From positions 67,340,482-67,404,481 of the forward strand of contig CM077153.1 of assembly GCA_039583875.1 (NCBI GenBank): a stretch of 64,000 nucleotides of DNA, read 5' to 3'. The notes beneath the pieces are model-generated. The model did not search any database and was not told the origin of the DNA. It saw only the letters and a list, made by a program, of their open reading frames with translations. A program made the position numbers and the translations under genes. This DNA comes from Platanthera guangdongensis (lineage: Eukaryota > Streptophyta > Magnoliopsida > Asparagales > Orchidaceae). Positions 32,731 to 43,995 of this stretch are shown piece by piece (position 1 is the first letter of the stretch; every line of letters begins with the position of its first letter).

Positions 32731-33800
32731 TGTTAGAAATTTTATAATTAAAACATTTAATTTATTATGTTGCTTTGGAGCCTAGTATGGTGTTTGGTGT
32801 TTAGCTTCTCACAATTGATGAAAAGCCCTAAAACCAAATGGAAGGAATCCAAATATTTTGAGGGAATCCTTTCATGAAGAAAATGATGAACCATTTAGTC
32901 TCATCAGCCTAATTTCGAATATTGTTAGTGAGTATATAAAGTAATTTACTCATTCTTATTTGTTCAAAGGAATATAAGGAGAAACTATGATCCACACACA
33001 TGCGCGTGCACGTACCGCATCAGACTAGATCTAGTTTTCGGATTTGGGATTTAGGGAATAATATAATTGAATTGTATTTTTTGTACAAAATAGTTTTGAC
33101 ACTTTTGAATCCTAATATTTTTGAATTGCGACAACATGCGCAGACTTCTCTTGCCTGCGTCGACTTACGTTATAAGAACTCAACACATCTGTCGACACGA
33201 ATGCATCAAATCAACCTTGTGTCGACTTGCGTTAATAAGGACTCGGCGATTGTGTTTATATGATCTCAATTGACTTACTTTGTCTAGAGTTGCGTCGACA
33301 AAAGCTCATCGTGTGCCGACAAGAACTCGACAAAATGCATCAACTTCTTTCCCAGATTACGTTAGGCGATGATTTCCTTTACGCATTTTATCGTCATTAC
33401 TCCTATACGTTGAAAATCCAACGTTTCCCTGCACGATTAAAACGTACCAATTATAACTATTGTAATTTACTGTGTGGTTTATTTTCTTACCATTTTGATG
33501 CTCCAATTTAAGAGAATTTTTCGAATTGTTTTTGATATATGCTCGATGAAAAAATTTCTTTTGTATTCGCACTCGCTCTTACAATGATCTTCTTCGTGAT
33601 TTTATTATCTTCATGTTTGCTTCATCAAGTGGGAGTTCAGGTGTTGTGTATCTTTGGTGACCGCACACATCGAAATATCGGTATCTAGACGGGTGTTGTA
33701 CCTGAGAGAAGTGAGTATCGATTGAAAGCCCTTCTGCATTGTGGTGTAACTTTTTTAGGGCAGTGATCATGCGCCTAATTCGGGCTCGATTCTAAACTAT
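32731..33800 (+). repeat. Putative 3' LTR of element D (right end uncertain)
   Basis: Begins TGTTAGAAATTTT directly after GTGAGGGA. It contains several GTCGAC words (about 33158, 33192, 33223, 33294). No second copy is in the window to define its end. Confidence 0.4.
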
Positions 33801-34644
33801 AAATACATTCCTACAAAGATGTAGACGACAAACCATAGTGGAAAGACTAATGTATATTTTGTTACATGCAAAAATGTAAAAGAGAGATATATATAGGATT
33901 TATATGTTATACACTTGCGCTATTTCATATGATATTAGCGCGAGTTATTATCCATCAGATCCTACTCCGCAATTTATTCATCATCCTGCGGCGCTCCAAC
34001 ACCCAACTCCACATTTTCTTAATCTTGCGGCGCTTTTAGAACCTACTCTGCAGTTTCTTCATCCCACGACACTTCTTCGCCGGTGCTCCCCATTTCCGAC
34101 ACCACCCGACATCTTCTCTACATTGGCCTTATTCCTCGATAAGTAACATTGCTGCCTTCCATGCCTTCGCCGTGAGATCATTGTTGTGAGATCATTTACA
34201 GTATTTTGTTCTATCGGGATTTTGATTGTGATTTGTTAGGGTTTTTGATATGAGATCGGCTTGTTTTGTTCTGTTGACTTTTATAAATGATGTGAGATCA
34301 TTTAGGGGTATTTCGTTCTCTTGATTAACATTATTGTGAGATTGTTGCTTGTTTACATTATTAACAATATGCTAGTTTCATATTTATTCTCTTGATTATT
34401 TTACGAGTGAGTAGAAGACATTGATTTATAGAATTGGAAGGTGTAGTCAGGATAGTTTAATCTGTGCTACTTATTTTCTCAATGTTCTTTAGCTAGAGCT
34501 TTCAACTCTCCTAACATTTTACTTTATGCATTTCTTGTTCATGTTGCTATCTTAAATAACAGTGCAACACCTTCCAGATATTATTTTGGGCCAAGTACTT
34601 GCGAGAGAAAAATGGGCTGCACGGTAGATTTGTGAGTAGAAACT
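33801..34644. other. Gene-free stretch before the FAR1-like pseudogene
   Basis: An 80-codon open frame at 33904-34146 (plus strand, His/Pro-rich) has no recognisable homology and is probably chance. Nothing else is supported. Part may be promoter or intron of the following relic. Confidence 0.4.
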
Positions 34645-36474
34645 ATGATTCAGGAAAATAATGTCAAGTTGAATGATCTGATTCAATCTGAAGTTGAAAT
34701 CAATAATGAAATACATTCAAGTGATGTTGATTCCCGTATTAAAGGACCTTATGTTGGAATGGAATTTATTAGCATCGAGGATGCATATTCTTTTTATAAT
34801 TGTTCTGCACTCCATTTTGAATTTGGCACTAAAAAATCTACAAGTAGTAAGTCTCATGTCTCAGGTGAAATTATATCAAAGAAGCTTGAATGTGATAAGG
34901 CAGAGTTTAAATCAATGTCTTCTATTGTTAATCCTCTTGTTAAGCATCAACGTGAAACAAGACTTGGTTGCAAAGCAAGAATTGACATTCGCAAAAAATA
35001 AAGGAGTGATTTTGGTTGTATCTGTGTTTGTCAAAGATCATAACCATGAGCTAGATACTCCAAGGCGTGCGAAAAACCTTCGCTCCCATAATATGGTTCA
35101 CAAAAAACATATAGTAAAAAAGTTGATGGATCAATTACATAGTTTCGGAATTGGCCCTTCAAGAATTGCTAAGACCTTAAATATTACCAGTGGATACGAT
35201 TCTATTTCTACTAAGAAGGTTTTTGATTATTTGAAGGGAAAAAGATTGAATTCATTAGGATGTGAAGGAGCCTTATTGTACACATATTTTCAAAAATAAA
35301 AAGCTTTAGATCCTGCTTTCTATTTTTGCTATTCAGTTGGATAATAATGGGATTTCAGAATCTATTTTTTTGGTTGATAGGAGAACGAGAAATGATTATT
35401 CTACCATTGGAGAAGTGATAGTTTTTGACATTACATAAAAAACTAATAAATCTATGATGCCTTTTGCCCCATTTAATAGGGTCAACCATCATAGACAGTC
35501 AATTTTTTTGGATGCACCTTGATATCAAACGAAAGTGAGGAATCATTTGTTTGGATATTCAACGAATGGTTAAAATATATGCTGGAAAACTCCCTAAAGT
35601 TATTATTGCAGATATGGATGTCGCGATATATAAAGCAATACAAATCGTATTTCCAAGCACTCATCACTATTTTTGTTCTTGGCATATTGGGAAACATCTT
35701 GTTGAACATGTTCATAATTTTCGGGGAAAATGAGTTCAAAAAGGACTATTATACATGGTTTAATAGTACTTCAATTAGTTCTTGTGAGCACAATTGGTGG
35801 GAGTTAATTACAAAGTATGAAATCAATGATAATAGTTGGTTAGCAAAAATGTGGCACAAAAGAATACATTGGGTTCCCACATACCTTTCAGATATTTTTG
35901 TGACTGGTATGACTACCAGTAGTAGAAGTGAAAGTATAAATGCTTTTTTTGATGGATTTGTAAATGCAAACACGCACTTAAATGAGTTTTTATGCAATAT
36001 GAAAAAGCTCTAAAGTCACGTTGTGACGCAGAAGAATAAGAGGATTATATGACATTAAACTCTACTACAGCTTTATTCACAAGTTTTTCTATTGAACAAA
36101 AAGCGGCAAAAATATACACAAAATCAATGTTTAAACAATTTCAGCATGAGTTCAAATTAAGTTTGGAATGCTGGTACGATGTAGTACAAATTTCTCCTAC
36201 TTGTGCAACCTATAAAATAGGACTATCTTGTTATGATAAGAGCAAATGGTGTTTGGTGACTTATGATGAATATGAAGACATTAAAGCTAAATGTGAGTGT
36301 GTAAAATTTGAGACACATGGTTACTTATGCAAGCATATCCTTCATGTCATGACAACTGTTAAACATTTAAAGGAGATACCTCCAAATTTTATATTGAAGC
36401 GATGGACAATTGATGCTAGAAACAAAATCCCTATGCAGGGTGATAGTTCGCCGATCATGTTGTCTCTCCAATGA
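34645..36474 (+). pseudogene. FAR1/FHY3-related, MULE-type transposase-like pseudogene
   Basis: The N-terminal FAR1 DNA-binding domain is at 34645-35001 (PYVGMEFISIEDAYSFYNC to TRLGCKARIDI). After a frameshift near 35000 the match continues with VKDHNHELDTP and a helical region to about 35260. The MULE transposase domain follows with FAIQLDNNGISESIF, VNHHRQSIF, then KVIIADMDVAIYKAI and SWHIGKHLVEH near 35600-35720, and SRSESINAFFDGFVN near 35925. The SWIM zinc finger is at about 36295-36345 (CECVKFETHGYLCKHIL). At least three frameshifts and several stops break it. FAR1 proteins are domesticated Mutator-like transposases acting as transcription factors. This copy may be a dead gene or a dead MULE; no terminal inverted repeats were found. 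Confidence 0.8.
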
Positions 36475-36659
36475 TGAAATGGCGACTTGCAGGATTATCC
36501 AAAAGTTTACTTGATCAAGCTTATTGGGTCCATTGTTCCCAATATCACTTATTTGTGAGAAGTCAAACAGGTCAATGTCAAACACATCAACTGTATTTGA
36601 TGTGCATTTGAGGTCTTGAGTGCAGGTTAGTTCATATCACATTAATTGGACAAGATGAC

Positions 36660-37265
36660 ACAATAAGTGGTTGCTGGATATAGCAAAAGTCTTCCAAGTC
36701 TATAGGCGTTGAGTGGAGCAAGCTCACTCAATGCTAGAGGTGAGGATTCATTTGTGTCTAGCTAGAAATTTGCCCAAGTCCACAGGCATTGAGTGAGGAT
36801 AGATCACTTAACGTCATATAACAAATAGCATTGAGTCTATCTCAGCCTAACTATTGGATAGCCAAAAATATGGCCAAGTACAAAAGCGTTGAGTGTAGTC
36901 TACTCACTCAACGCCATATAACGTTGAGTGTAGCCTAGATAAATTAGATGGAAATATGGCTAAGTCCATAGACGTTGAGTGTGTTCTACTCACTCAACTT
37001 CATACAGCTTTTAGCGTTGAGTGTTGTTGTGTCTGTCAACTCCACAGAAATGTTATGCAAAATTTTCACTAAGTCCACAGGCATTGAGTGTAGCTTACTC
37101 ACTCAATGCCAGATAGCAGAAAAGTTTTGTTAAGTAGTTTGACGTTGAGTGGAGCTTACTCTCTCAACGCCAAGGCTCAGAAATATTTGCTAAGCCAAAT
37201 AGCATTGAGTGAGGCAAGCTCACTCAATGCTCTCAACTCCTTGATGCAGAAAATTTGGCTAAGTC
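36660..37265. repeat. GCGTTGAGTG / CACTCAACGC inverted-repeat array in element E LTR
   Basis: Units of roughly 50-65 bp each contain GCGTTGAGTG (or GCATTGAGTG), a short spacer such as TAGCTTACT, then CACTCAACGC. Each unit is therefore a small hairpin. About eight units are recognisable, with a stray copy near 37570-37600. Confidence 0.9.
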
Positions 37266-37274
37266 CAAATGCGT

Positions 37275-37540
37275 GGATAGATTAGCTTTCGTCGAACAGA
37301 TTTTAGCTTTCGTCGAACTGAGTCTAAGTTCGTCGAACTGAATTTACTCTTTTGTCGAGCTGAATTTGGTCTTTCGTCGAACTGAGGTTAGCTTTTGTCG
37401 AACTGAGTCAGAAGTTCATCAAACTGAATTTACGCTTTCGTCGAACTGAGTCAGAAGTTCGTCGAACTGAATTTACGATTTTGTCGAACTAAGCTAGTCG
37501 TTCGTCGAATGGAGCTCAGTGTTCGTCGAGCTCAATGCAT
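37275..37540. repeat. TTCGTCGAACTGA tandem array in element E LTR
   Basis: About eleven copies of TTCGTCGAACTGA or close variants occur with spacing near 20-26 bp. The core TTCGtCGAA is nearly palindromic. It directly follows the GCGTTGAGTG array. Confidence 0.9.
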
Positions 37541-38664
37541 AGACAGATAGAATTATGTCTAAGTGTTGTGGCGTTGAGTGCTGCTTACTCACTCAACGTC
37601 TTTGCTTCTAATGATTGAATTTTATCTAAGTCCACAGATGTTGAGTCATGCTGATGTCAGCAAAGTTAAAAAGTCAACCAAAATTTAAATGTTGCAAAAT
37701 TACTACCAGAGACGCTGGCATCCAGCTGTTATCATCCTCTGCACTTTCCAAGAAATATTTTCATCATAAAGTGTTGGGGCCCACACACAGCAAAGAGCTG
37801 TTGAATCGAGAATTAATGGAAAGCATGCGCTGAATGGCTCAATCTCAGCCATCAATCCTGGTGGTGGGACCCACAACTCAATTGGCATTCAAAGAATAAA
37901 AAGAAGCAAATCGGCCAGAGCAAATCAATGAATCCTTGTTTAAGTTTTCTGAAAATGAAAGTGCGGCAGAACATCAATTTTCTTCCTCGCCATTTTTGTC
38001 GAGCCTGAAGAAGTTGTTCTGCACAGATAACCTAGCTGAGGAAAGAGATAGTTGAAGAAATCACCATCTGCAATAGCAGGTTCAGAAGCGATTCTGAGGA
38101 AGTAGATGAGCAAGCTCTGCAGAGAAAAGAAAGTTGTTTGAAGAAAGTTTCAATTGACAATCCATGGTCTTCAACATCAAAAGCTTGGACTGATATCTGC
38201 TCAGTCCAGGAAGAAGAAGACTCAGAGTTTTTTGCTTTGGTGTCTAATCAAATCACCTTCTTATTCTTTTGTAAAGATTCTTTGTGAGTCTGTAGTTGTA
38301 AACCTGTATTATAAAGGCTAAGGTCTTTGTGACTTATGTTTGGCTTTGTGTCGGGTGAATGGTCTTTGTGACCTGGGTTGGCTTAGTGACTAAGTTATAG
38401 GTCTGTGTGACCTGTGTGGTCCTGCGGGATCTGTGCTGTTATTTCTTAAGGAGCTGAGTTCTGGAGGGAGAGCCGAATTTAATACACTGTTAGATTGGTG
38501 CAGAGGGACAGTGGATGTACCCAAGATTGGGGAACCACTATAAAATTGTTGTGTCGTTTGTGATAGATCTTGAAAGCAAAATACTAACCTAATCACCAAG
38601 CACAAAAATCTGCTAACAAGCAAGAAAATTTTAATAGAGACAAAAACCTATCCACCCCACCCCA

Positions 38665-38680
38665 CCCCCCCCCCCCCCCC
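38665..38680. repeat. Run of 16 C residues near the element E LTR end
   Basis: Preceded by ACCCC units. The homologous place in element A has six bases (GGGGGG read on the plus strand at about 2485-2490). It may be slippage or a sequence/assembly artefact. Confidence 0.8.
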
Positions 38681-38719
38681 TCTAGGTGTTTAGCTAGCCT
38701 TGAAAACAAGACTTTCAAG

Positions 38720-38735
38720 TGGTATCAGAGGGAGG
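38720..38735 (+). other. Primer binding site of element E (initiator Met tRNA)
   Basis: TGGTATCAGAGGGAGG, identical to that of elements A and B. It lies 11 bases inside the inferred LTR end. Confidence 0.88.
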
Positions 38736-38808
38736 TTTCTCTTTAAAGGCTTAACAATCTGAGTAGATCTCCAAGGTTAGCTAGAAGTCTGTCTCTATAG
38801 GTTCAGGA

Positions 38809-41800
38809 ATGACCAACAAGGAGCTGAGTGTTGTAAGACTTCCAATCTGTAGGAAGGAAGATTTTGGCATCTAGAAAGCAAGGGTGAGGCAGTTCATAGA
38901 AGCTGCTGACCCTAGGATGTTTACTACAGTTGAAGAGGGACCATTCATCCCAATAAAGGTCTCTGCACTGTATGCAAATGTCAAGACTCCCAAGATATAT
39001 GATGAGATGACCAAGGATGAGGTGGCCCTGGCCTCGATAAATAAGAGGGCAAATAATAAAATTATGAGTGTTGTTGATGACTCTACACTTCAGAACCTGA
39101 TCCATTGCACAACAACAAAGGAAATGTGGAAAACACTTGTGATCTACATGGAGGGGACAGATGAAGTTAGAGATGATAGGAAGTCCATGCTCAACCAAGA
39201 ACATGAGGCTTTCAGACAATCCAAGGGGGACAATATAACCATCTATTATGATAATTCTTTAGGATTGTGAATGAATTGAAGACTTATGGAAGGGTATTCA
39301 GTCACTATGAACTGAATGAAAAGTTCCTTAGATCTCTCTCTAGAGAAGTGGCAAAGTTGGGTGACACTGTTCCTCACACCCTCTTTGGGAAGCTGTTGTC
39401 ATATGAGATGCAGCTGGCTGCAAGGAAAGAAGAGGAGAACAACAACAAGTCTCAGGCAAGAGATAAGACTGTAGCATTTAAAGCTAAAGGCTCTAGCAAA
39501 AGTAGAAGGAAGTCTCCCACTCCACCAAGGAGAGATACTGAATCTGATTCTGGAAGATCAGAGAAAAGCACATCAGACTGTCAATGGTCTGATGAAGATT
39601 TTGCTTCCTTCACCAGAAAATTTCAAAAGTTCTTAAAGAAGAAGCACTGGAGAGGCAGTCCTTCCACCTCCTCTCAACCTAAGGATGACTATTATAAGGG
39701 CAGGATAAAATCCTCTAAGGAGGACAGGTATAGTTCCAAAACTAGTAAATAGGTTTCCTCTAACATGACATGTTATCATTGCAGAAAACCTGGGCATGTA
39801 ATAGCCGACTGCCCAGTCAAAAGAAGGGAACATGGTGAGAAAAAGGATCACCGTCAAAAAGTCAAGAAGGAGAAATCCCTCATTGCTAAGAAGCAAAGAA
39901 GCTGGTCTGACTCCTCCTCATTAGAGTAAGAAGAAGAAGCCTATATTGGGCTGTACTCCACTGAAGATGTAACGCCCCGAAACTCAAAAGAGCGACAGGG
40001 GATGTTTTGGGCCAGATTTGGAATCTGGCAGTAGGCACACGGCCTGGGACACAGGCGTGTCCCAAGGCGTGTCAGGATGGAGTCGACAACTTGGCCGCGA
40101 AGTCCACATTTTGCGCTCGACGAAGTGTCGAGACGGGGCACACGTCCTGAGACACGGGCGTGTCTCAGGGCGTGTCGAGCCCATGTCGACAACCGGCCCA
40201 GGGTGTCAACATTTTCGCTCCACGATGTGTCGAGACAAGGCACACGGCCTAGGACACGGGCGTGTCCAAGGCCGTGTCGGGTGGTCGACGAACTTCACTC
40301 GACGAAGTATCGAGACCGTGAACATGGCCTGGAGCCCAAGCGTGTTCGAGTGGACACGGGTTAGGACACGGGCGTGTCCAAGAACCCGTGTGAGTCTCGG
40401 GTTGTTTTCGGGCTAAATCGATGGGGGCACATGGCCGACCACACGGCTGTGTCAGGTGGAACACGGGCGTGTCAGGTCGAACACGGGGGTATCGGATGCC
40501 CGTGTGTTGTTCTAGGCACGTCGATTTTGACGGCGAATGGGGGACACGGCCCTGGACACGGGAGTGTGTCAGGCCGTGTTCGGCCCAGATTATGCATTTT
40601 AGATCTGGATCGTGGCTGTTCGTTTCTTTAATTCAGGATCCGACGACTGGGGGCGGTTAGTACTTGGATATACACGTGATTGGACCCTAGAAACCCTCAC
40701 TTTTACTTGAGTGGTTATCTTTCTATAGTATAGAGAGAGAGGAGAGCCAAGGGAGGAAGAAGAAGCTAGATCCGGCCATTGGAGGAGCTTCGAAGCTCCA
40801 AATCGCGAGCCGACTTCGGATCTACGGAGGCAAAGAGAGTGCGGTGCTTTTCACCCGCTTACTTTTCCATGGCGCTAAAGAGTAACACTAGGGTAACGAT
40901 TCTCTTCTTGAGCATGTGAAGCTCTCCTTCTTTGCATAGGAAGCCCGCTCTCGCGAGTTTGCGGTGAGTTGGAGGCGTTCCTTCGGGTAGATATGTAAAG
41001 TACCCGCTGTTTAGAGTCCGTATTCGAGAACGGACATAGGCATGATGTGTGAAGCCTACCCGGACATGTTGGTCTGGATCGGTGATGTTGCATTGCATAA
41101 ATGCCGGAGAAGACTCCGTGCGATTGTTTGTTTTTCGGGTTTTCTACGTGGTAGATTGCAACAGGGAGCCTTGGGGATTAACCCAAAGGTGCACCCGGAA
41201 AGCTGGGCGGATGTGTGATCTTGCCAACTTGGTGGCCTAAGAGCCAACTTGAACATAACCAGGTTAGGTGAATTGTGTTGGAAACGGGACTCGGGAGAAG
41301 TTTGACCTGCGTATATGGTTTAAATTACCGTTGCGATGTGAGCACGGGTCAGATGAAACTGTACCCGTTCTATATCATTCGGGTTAAAGAGACCTAAGGT
41401 TACGTGGCACTTGTCGTTGGCATAGATGAGGGTCTTCGACGGTCTATGGTTTTAATTACCGTGACCCATGCCGGGAAGACAAATTGCTCATTATTTGGCC
41501 GTCCAAAGGGACGATGGTGAGTCGACAGACTTAGACTATGTTCACCGAGAATGTGCCCTGAGTGCACGGGGTGTGTGGCCGTGTGAGCATATGCCTGTGA
41601 TGAAATGTATATTGTTATACTGCTTGGTTGTGCTAATATGTGCAGGGAAGGAGCATCGCCGCCCCGAGTTGGGGGCGGGATCGTTATAATTTGGTCAGCA
41701 TTGCTGACCGTTGCCTTTGTTTGCCACCATTGCGGTGGTTTTGTTACTTGCAGGTGCTGCTGGACCAAGCGGTCAATAGCGGGCTAAAGCCCAAATTGCG

Positions 41801-43570
41801 AAGCCGGCCCTCGAAGGCCTAATTGGAGTGTTTACTGCTTTTACTCATGTATGACCGGCCTGCGTGTCGTGGTTTGTAAAACATGTAATATTGAAGTAAA
41901 CCATTTTGTAAGGCCTTAAGGCTTGTACTCGTGTATGTACGACATTCCTATTTGGTGTATTAGTGGACATTCGTGCTCTTTGTGCTGGGTTCTTAATTGC
42001 AACTTATATAAACAGCTTCCACTATAATGCTCTGTGTAGGACGTTGGATTGGTTGGATGGTTTCCATGAGTAACCACTCGGTCTGTCTGTAGTATATGGC
42101 GTCGGGCCATGGCCGGACCTACTGATATATGCTATGTGACGGATAGGGGGTGTTACAGAAGATGGAGCTGCAGAAGCAGACTGCATTAAAAGGCTGGCTG
42201 CTTTAGAAGAAGAAGATGAGAAGGTTCATCCTGGTGCCATGATTGAAGACCAGGCCCCTCTATCACAGTCTGATGGTGATTTAGAGGTGGATTATGAAGA
42301 AGACAGCTGCTGCCTTGGGCTGATGGCTAGGTATAATGAAGAATTCAGCTAGGATCAGCCTGGTCCAAGCAAGGTAAGCTCTGCTACTAGCTCTTCTAGT
42401 TCAGATTATGAATCAATTCAAGATTCTTGTGTCTCTGCATCAAATTATGACGATGGCTCAGAATCTGAGGGAGACATCAATCAATTGATTGATAATTATG
42501 GTGCACTTCTGCAGGCTCTAAAGAAAAGCAAAATCCTGGCCAAACAGCAGACTCAGGAAATTGTTTCTCTACATCTTGCTGTTTCAGAATCAACAAAATT
42601 GTTGGATCTAAAGATGCAAGAAGTTAGCAAACTGAAGAATGTGAAAATCCTTCAAATGAGCATCATAACCTTCAAGAATAACCATATCAGGAATCTTGAA
42701 GGAAAGCTCCAAAAAGAGATGGAACTAGTGGCTAGCTACTCCAAGCCTAGCATAGTGTTGCCCTTGATAGACTCCTTCTCCTCCCAAAAGGGAAAGAAAG
42801 GGTTGGGATTCAAGGGAAGGACAAGATATGCTAATCCCAAGGGAAAGGGAAAAGCTCAAGTGGAGCCACTAGCCTCTAAGCCTCCTATTAATTTTAATAA
42901 AGTGCAATTACCTTCTAATAACCATGACCATGAGAGTATTTATGGTCACTAGAATCATGCTAGACCCACTTGTGTGAACAAAGATGTTCCATAATATGGC
43001 GGTAGATACAATAGGGGTGCAAGTGCCTTTAAGGCAGTCTATGAGGAAATACAAATAGCTCATCCTGGACCATTTGTGTTTGGTGTAACAGCCCCTTCAG
43101 TCAAGGGTAAAGCTGCTAACAGTTCTCCAGTTCCTCAAGCCCACTGTAAGACAAAGGGCAAGGCTGTCAGTAGACCAGACCTGGGCATCTCTAAGGCCAT
43201 CAAGAGTATGCTTTCTAAAAAGAAAGCAGCTGCTAGAAGGGCTCAAGATATCCCAAGGACGTCTACTGTCATACCCACCACTTGTCAGACTGGGCCTGGG
43301 AAATTAAAGAACAGAACTATTGCTACCCCTTCTAGACTGAGAGCTGCTGTTAACAAAGCCACTAGACATGCTTCGAAAATAAGGTACCACATCCATGAGT
43401 GTTGGTGTTGTGGCAAGGTAGGCCACTTTGCTGTTGATTGCTGGCACAATCATAATGTACAGAGAGCAAATGTTAGCTTGCTTGTCAGAAAAGCTGCAGG
43501 CAGGCAGAATTATTTCCAGTCTAACATGCATCAAGTACCCAATAAAAATTGGGGTCCTAAGGTTAACTGA
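38809..43570 (+). pseudogene. Element E gag (broken; split by a solo LTR)
   Basis: ATG 38809 starts the same LPICRKED motif as element A gag. Lesions are TAG 38872-38874 (FGIWK in A, so TGG to TAG), a frameshift near 39250, and TAG at 39750. The first knuckle CYHCRKPGHVIADC follows near 39770. The solo LTR at 39968-42157 interrupts the acidic linker; removing it with one GAAGA copy rejoins the frame. The linker continues with TAG near 42349, the segment 42485-42952, and the segment 43076-43570 with the second knuckle CWCCGKVGHFAVDC. Gag ends ...PKVN-TGA at 43568-43570, the same position as the gag stop in A (...SKVH-TAA). Confidence 0.84.
39968..42157 (+). mobile_element. Solo LTR of a Ty3/gypsy element (2190 bp)
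   Basis: Starts TGTAACGCCCC and ends GGGTGTTACA, like the LTRs of G1 and G2. It is flanked by perfect GAAGA duplications (39963-39967 and 42158-42162). No internal region or second LTR is present, so it is the product of LTR-LTR recombination. It is rich in GACACGGGCGTGTC-type palindromes between about 40020 and 40590. It belongs to a family related to, but distinct from, G1/G2. Orientation is taken from the TGTAAC start. Confidence 0.95.
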
Positions 43571-43585
43571 TTTGTGTCTTGTAGG

Positions 43586-43995
43586 TTAATACAAGTGCCC
43601 ATACCCCTATATGGTACTTGGACAGTGGATGTTCCAGGCACATGACTGGAACATGAAGCATGCTGAAGGATTATGCTCCAGTAAGGAATGGACCAATGTT
43701 TATCTTTGGTGGGTTAGAAAAAGGGGTGACTAGAGGTTATGGTAAGATCTCTAATGGCATAGTCACTATCACTAGAGTAGCCTATATGGAAGGGTTGCAA
43801 CACAACCTGATAAGCATTAGCCAACTCTATTATGGGATCTTTGTTGGGTATAACACTTATAATAAGGTATATAGAATCTACAACTTAACTAGCCAAGTTG
43901 TAGAAGAGTCAATTCATGTTATTTTTGATGAATCCAATATGGTAAACTGTGAGCTGCCAAGCTCCTCCTCATATAGTATTGTAGGTACAGAGTAG
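43586..43995 (+). pseudogene. Element E protease, joined to the integrase tail by a deletion
   Basis: Protease motif DSGCSRHMTGT near 43624 is followed by TGA where A has AGA. The stretch 43660-43830 matches the A protease region (KDYAP, GGLEKGVTRGYGK, HNLISISQL). Right after it, near 43845-43870, the reading jumps to YRIYNLTSQVVEESIHVIFDE, which in complete copia elements lies at the C-terminal end of integrase. The integrase zinc region and DDE core are missing. Confidence 0.8.

Larger units (their letters stand above)
28050..33800 (+). mobile_element. Decayed Ty1/copia relic D
   Basis: Remnants of gag, protease, integrase, reverse transcriptase and RNase H follow in copia order between about 28.2 and 31.9 kb, with frameshifts and stops throughout. 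A purine-rich stretch GTGAGGGA and then TGTTAGAAATTTT at 32731 look like a polypurine tract and 3' LTR start. The right LTR end and the 5' LTR were not found, so the outer limits are approximate. Confidence 0.65.
36522..38708 (+). repeat. 5' LTR of element E (about 2187 bp)
   Basis: The start TATTGGGTCCATTG aligns with the element A LTR start TGTTGGGTACATTG, so the terminal TG has become TA. The inner end reads CTCTAGGTGTTTAGC, then AAAACA just before AGACTTTCAAGTGGTATCAG, matching the inner end of A. Boundaries are inferred from that alignment because the second LTR is outside the window. Confidence 0.72.

Noticed and set aside
33904..34146. 80-codon His/Pro-rich open frame
   Set aside because: No recognisable domain, low complexity, surrounded by decayed repeats.
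34645..36474. Intact FAR1 family transcription factor
   Set aside because: Domains fall in different frames, with stops between them and no plausible splice sites joining all parts.
38665..38680. C16 run as a functional G-quadruplex
   Set aside because: A single homopolymer near an LTR end is more simply slippage or an assembly error; the related LTR has only six.
39983..40660. Several overlapping Arg/Gly/His-rich open frames on both strands in gypsy LTRs (also 45570-46490, 51490-53330, 59930-60770)
   Set aside because: They are GC-rich palindromic LTR sequence with few stop codons in any frame; the same frames recur in every LTR copy and show no domain.
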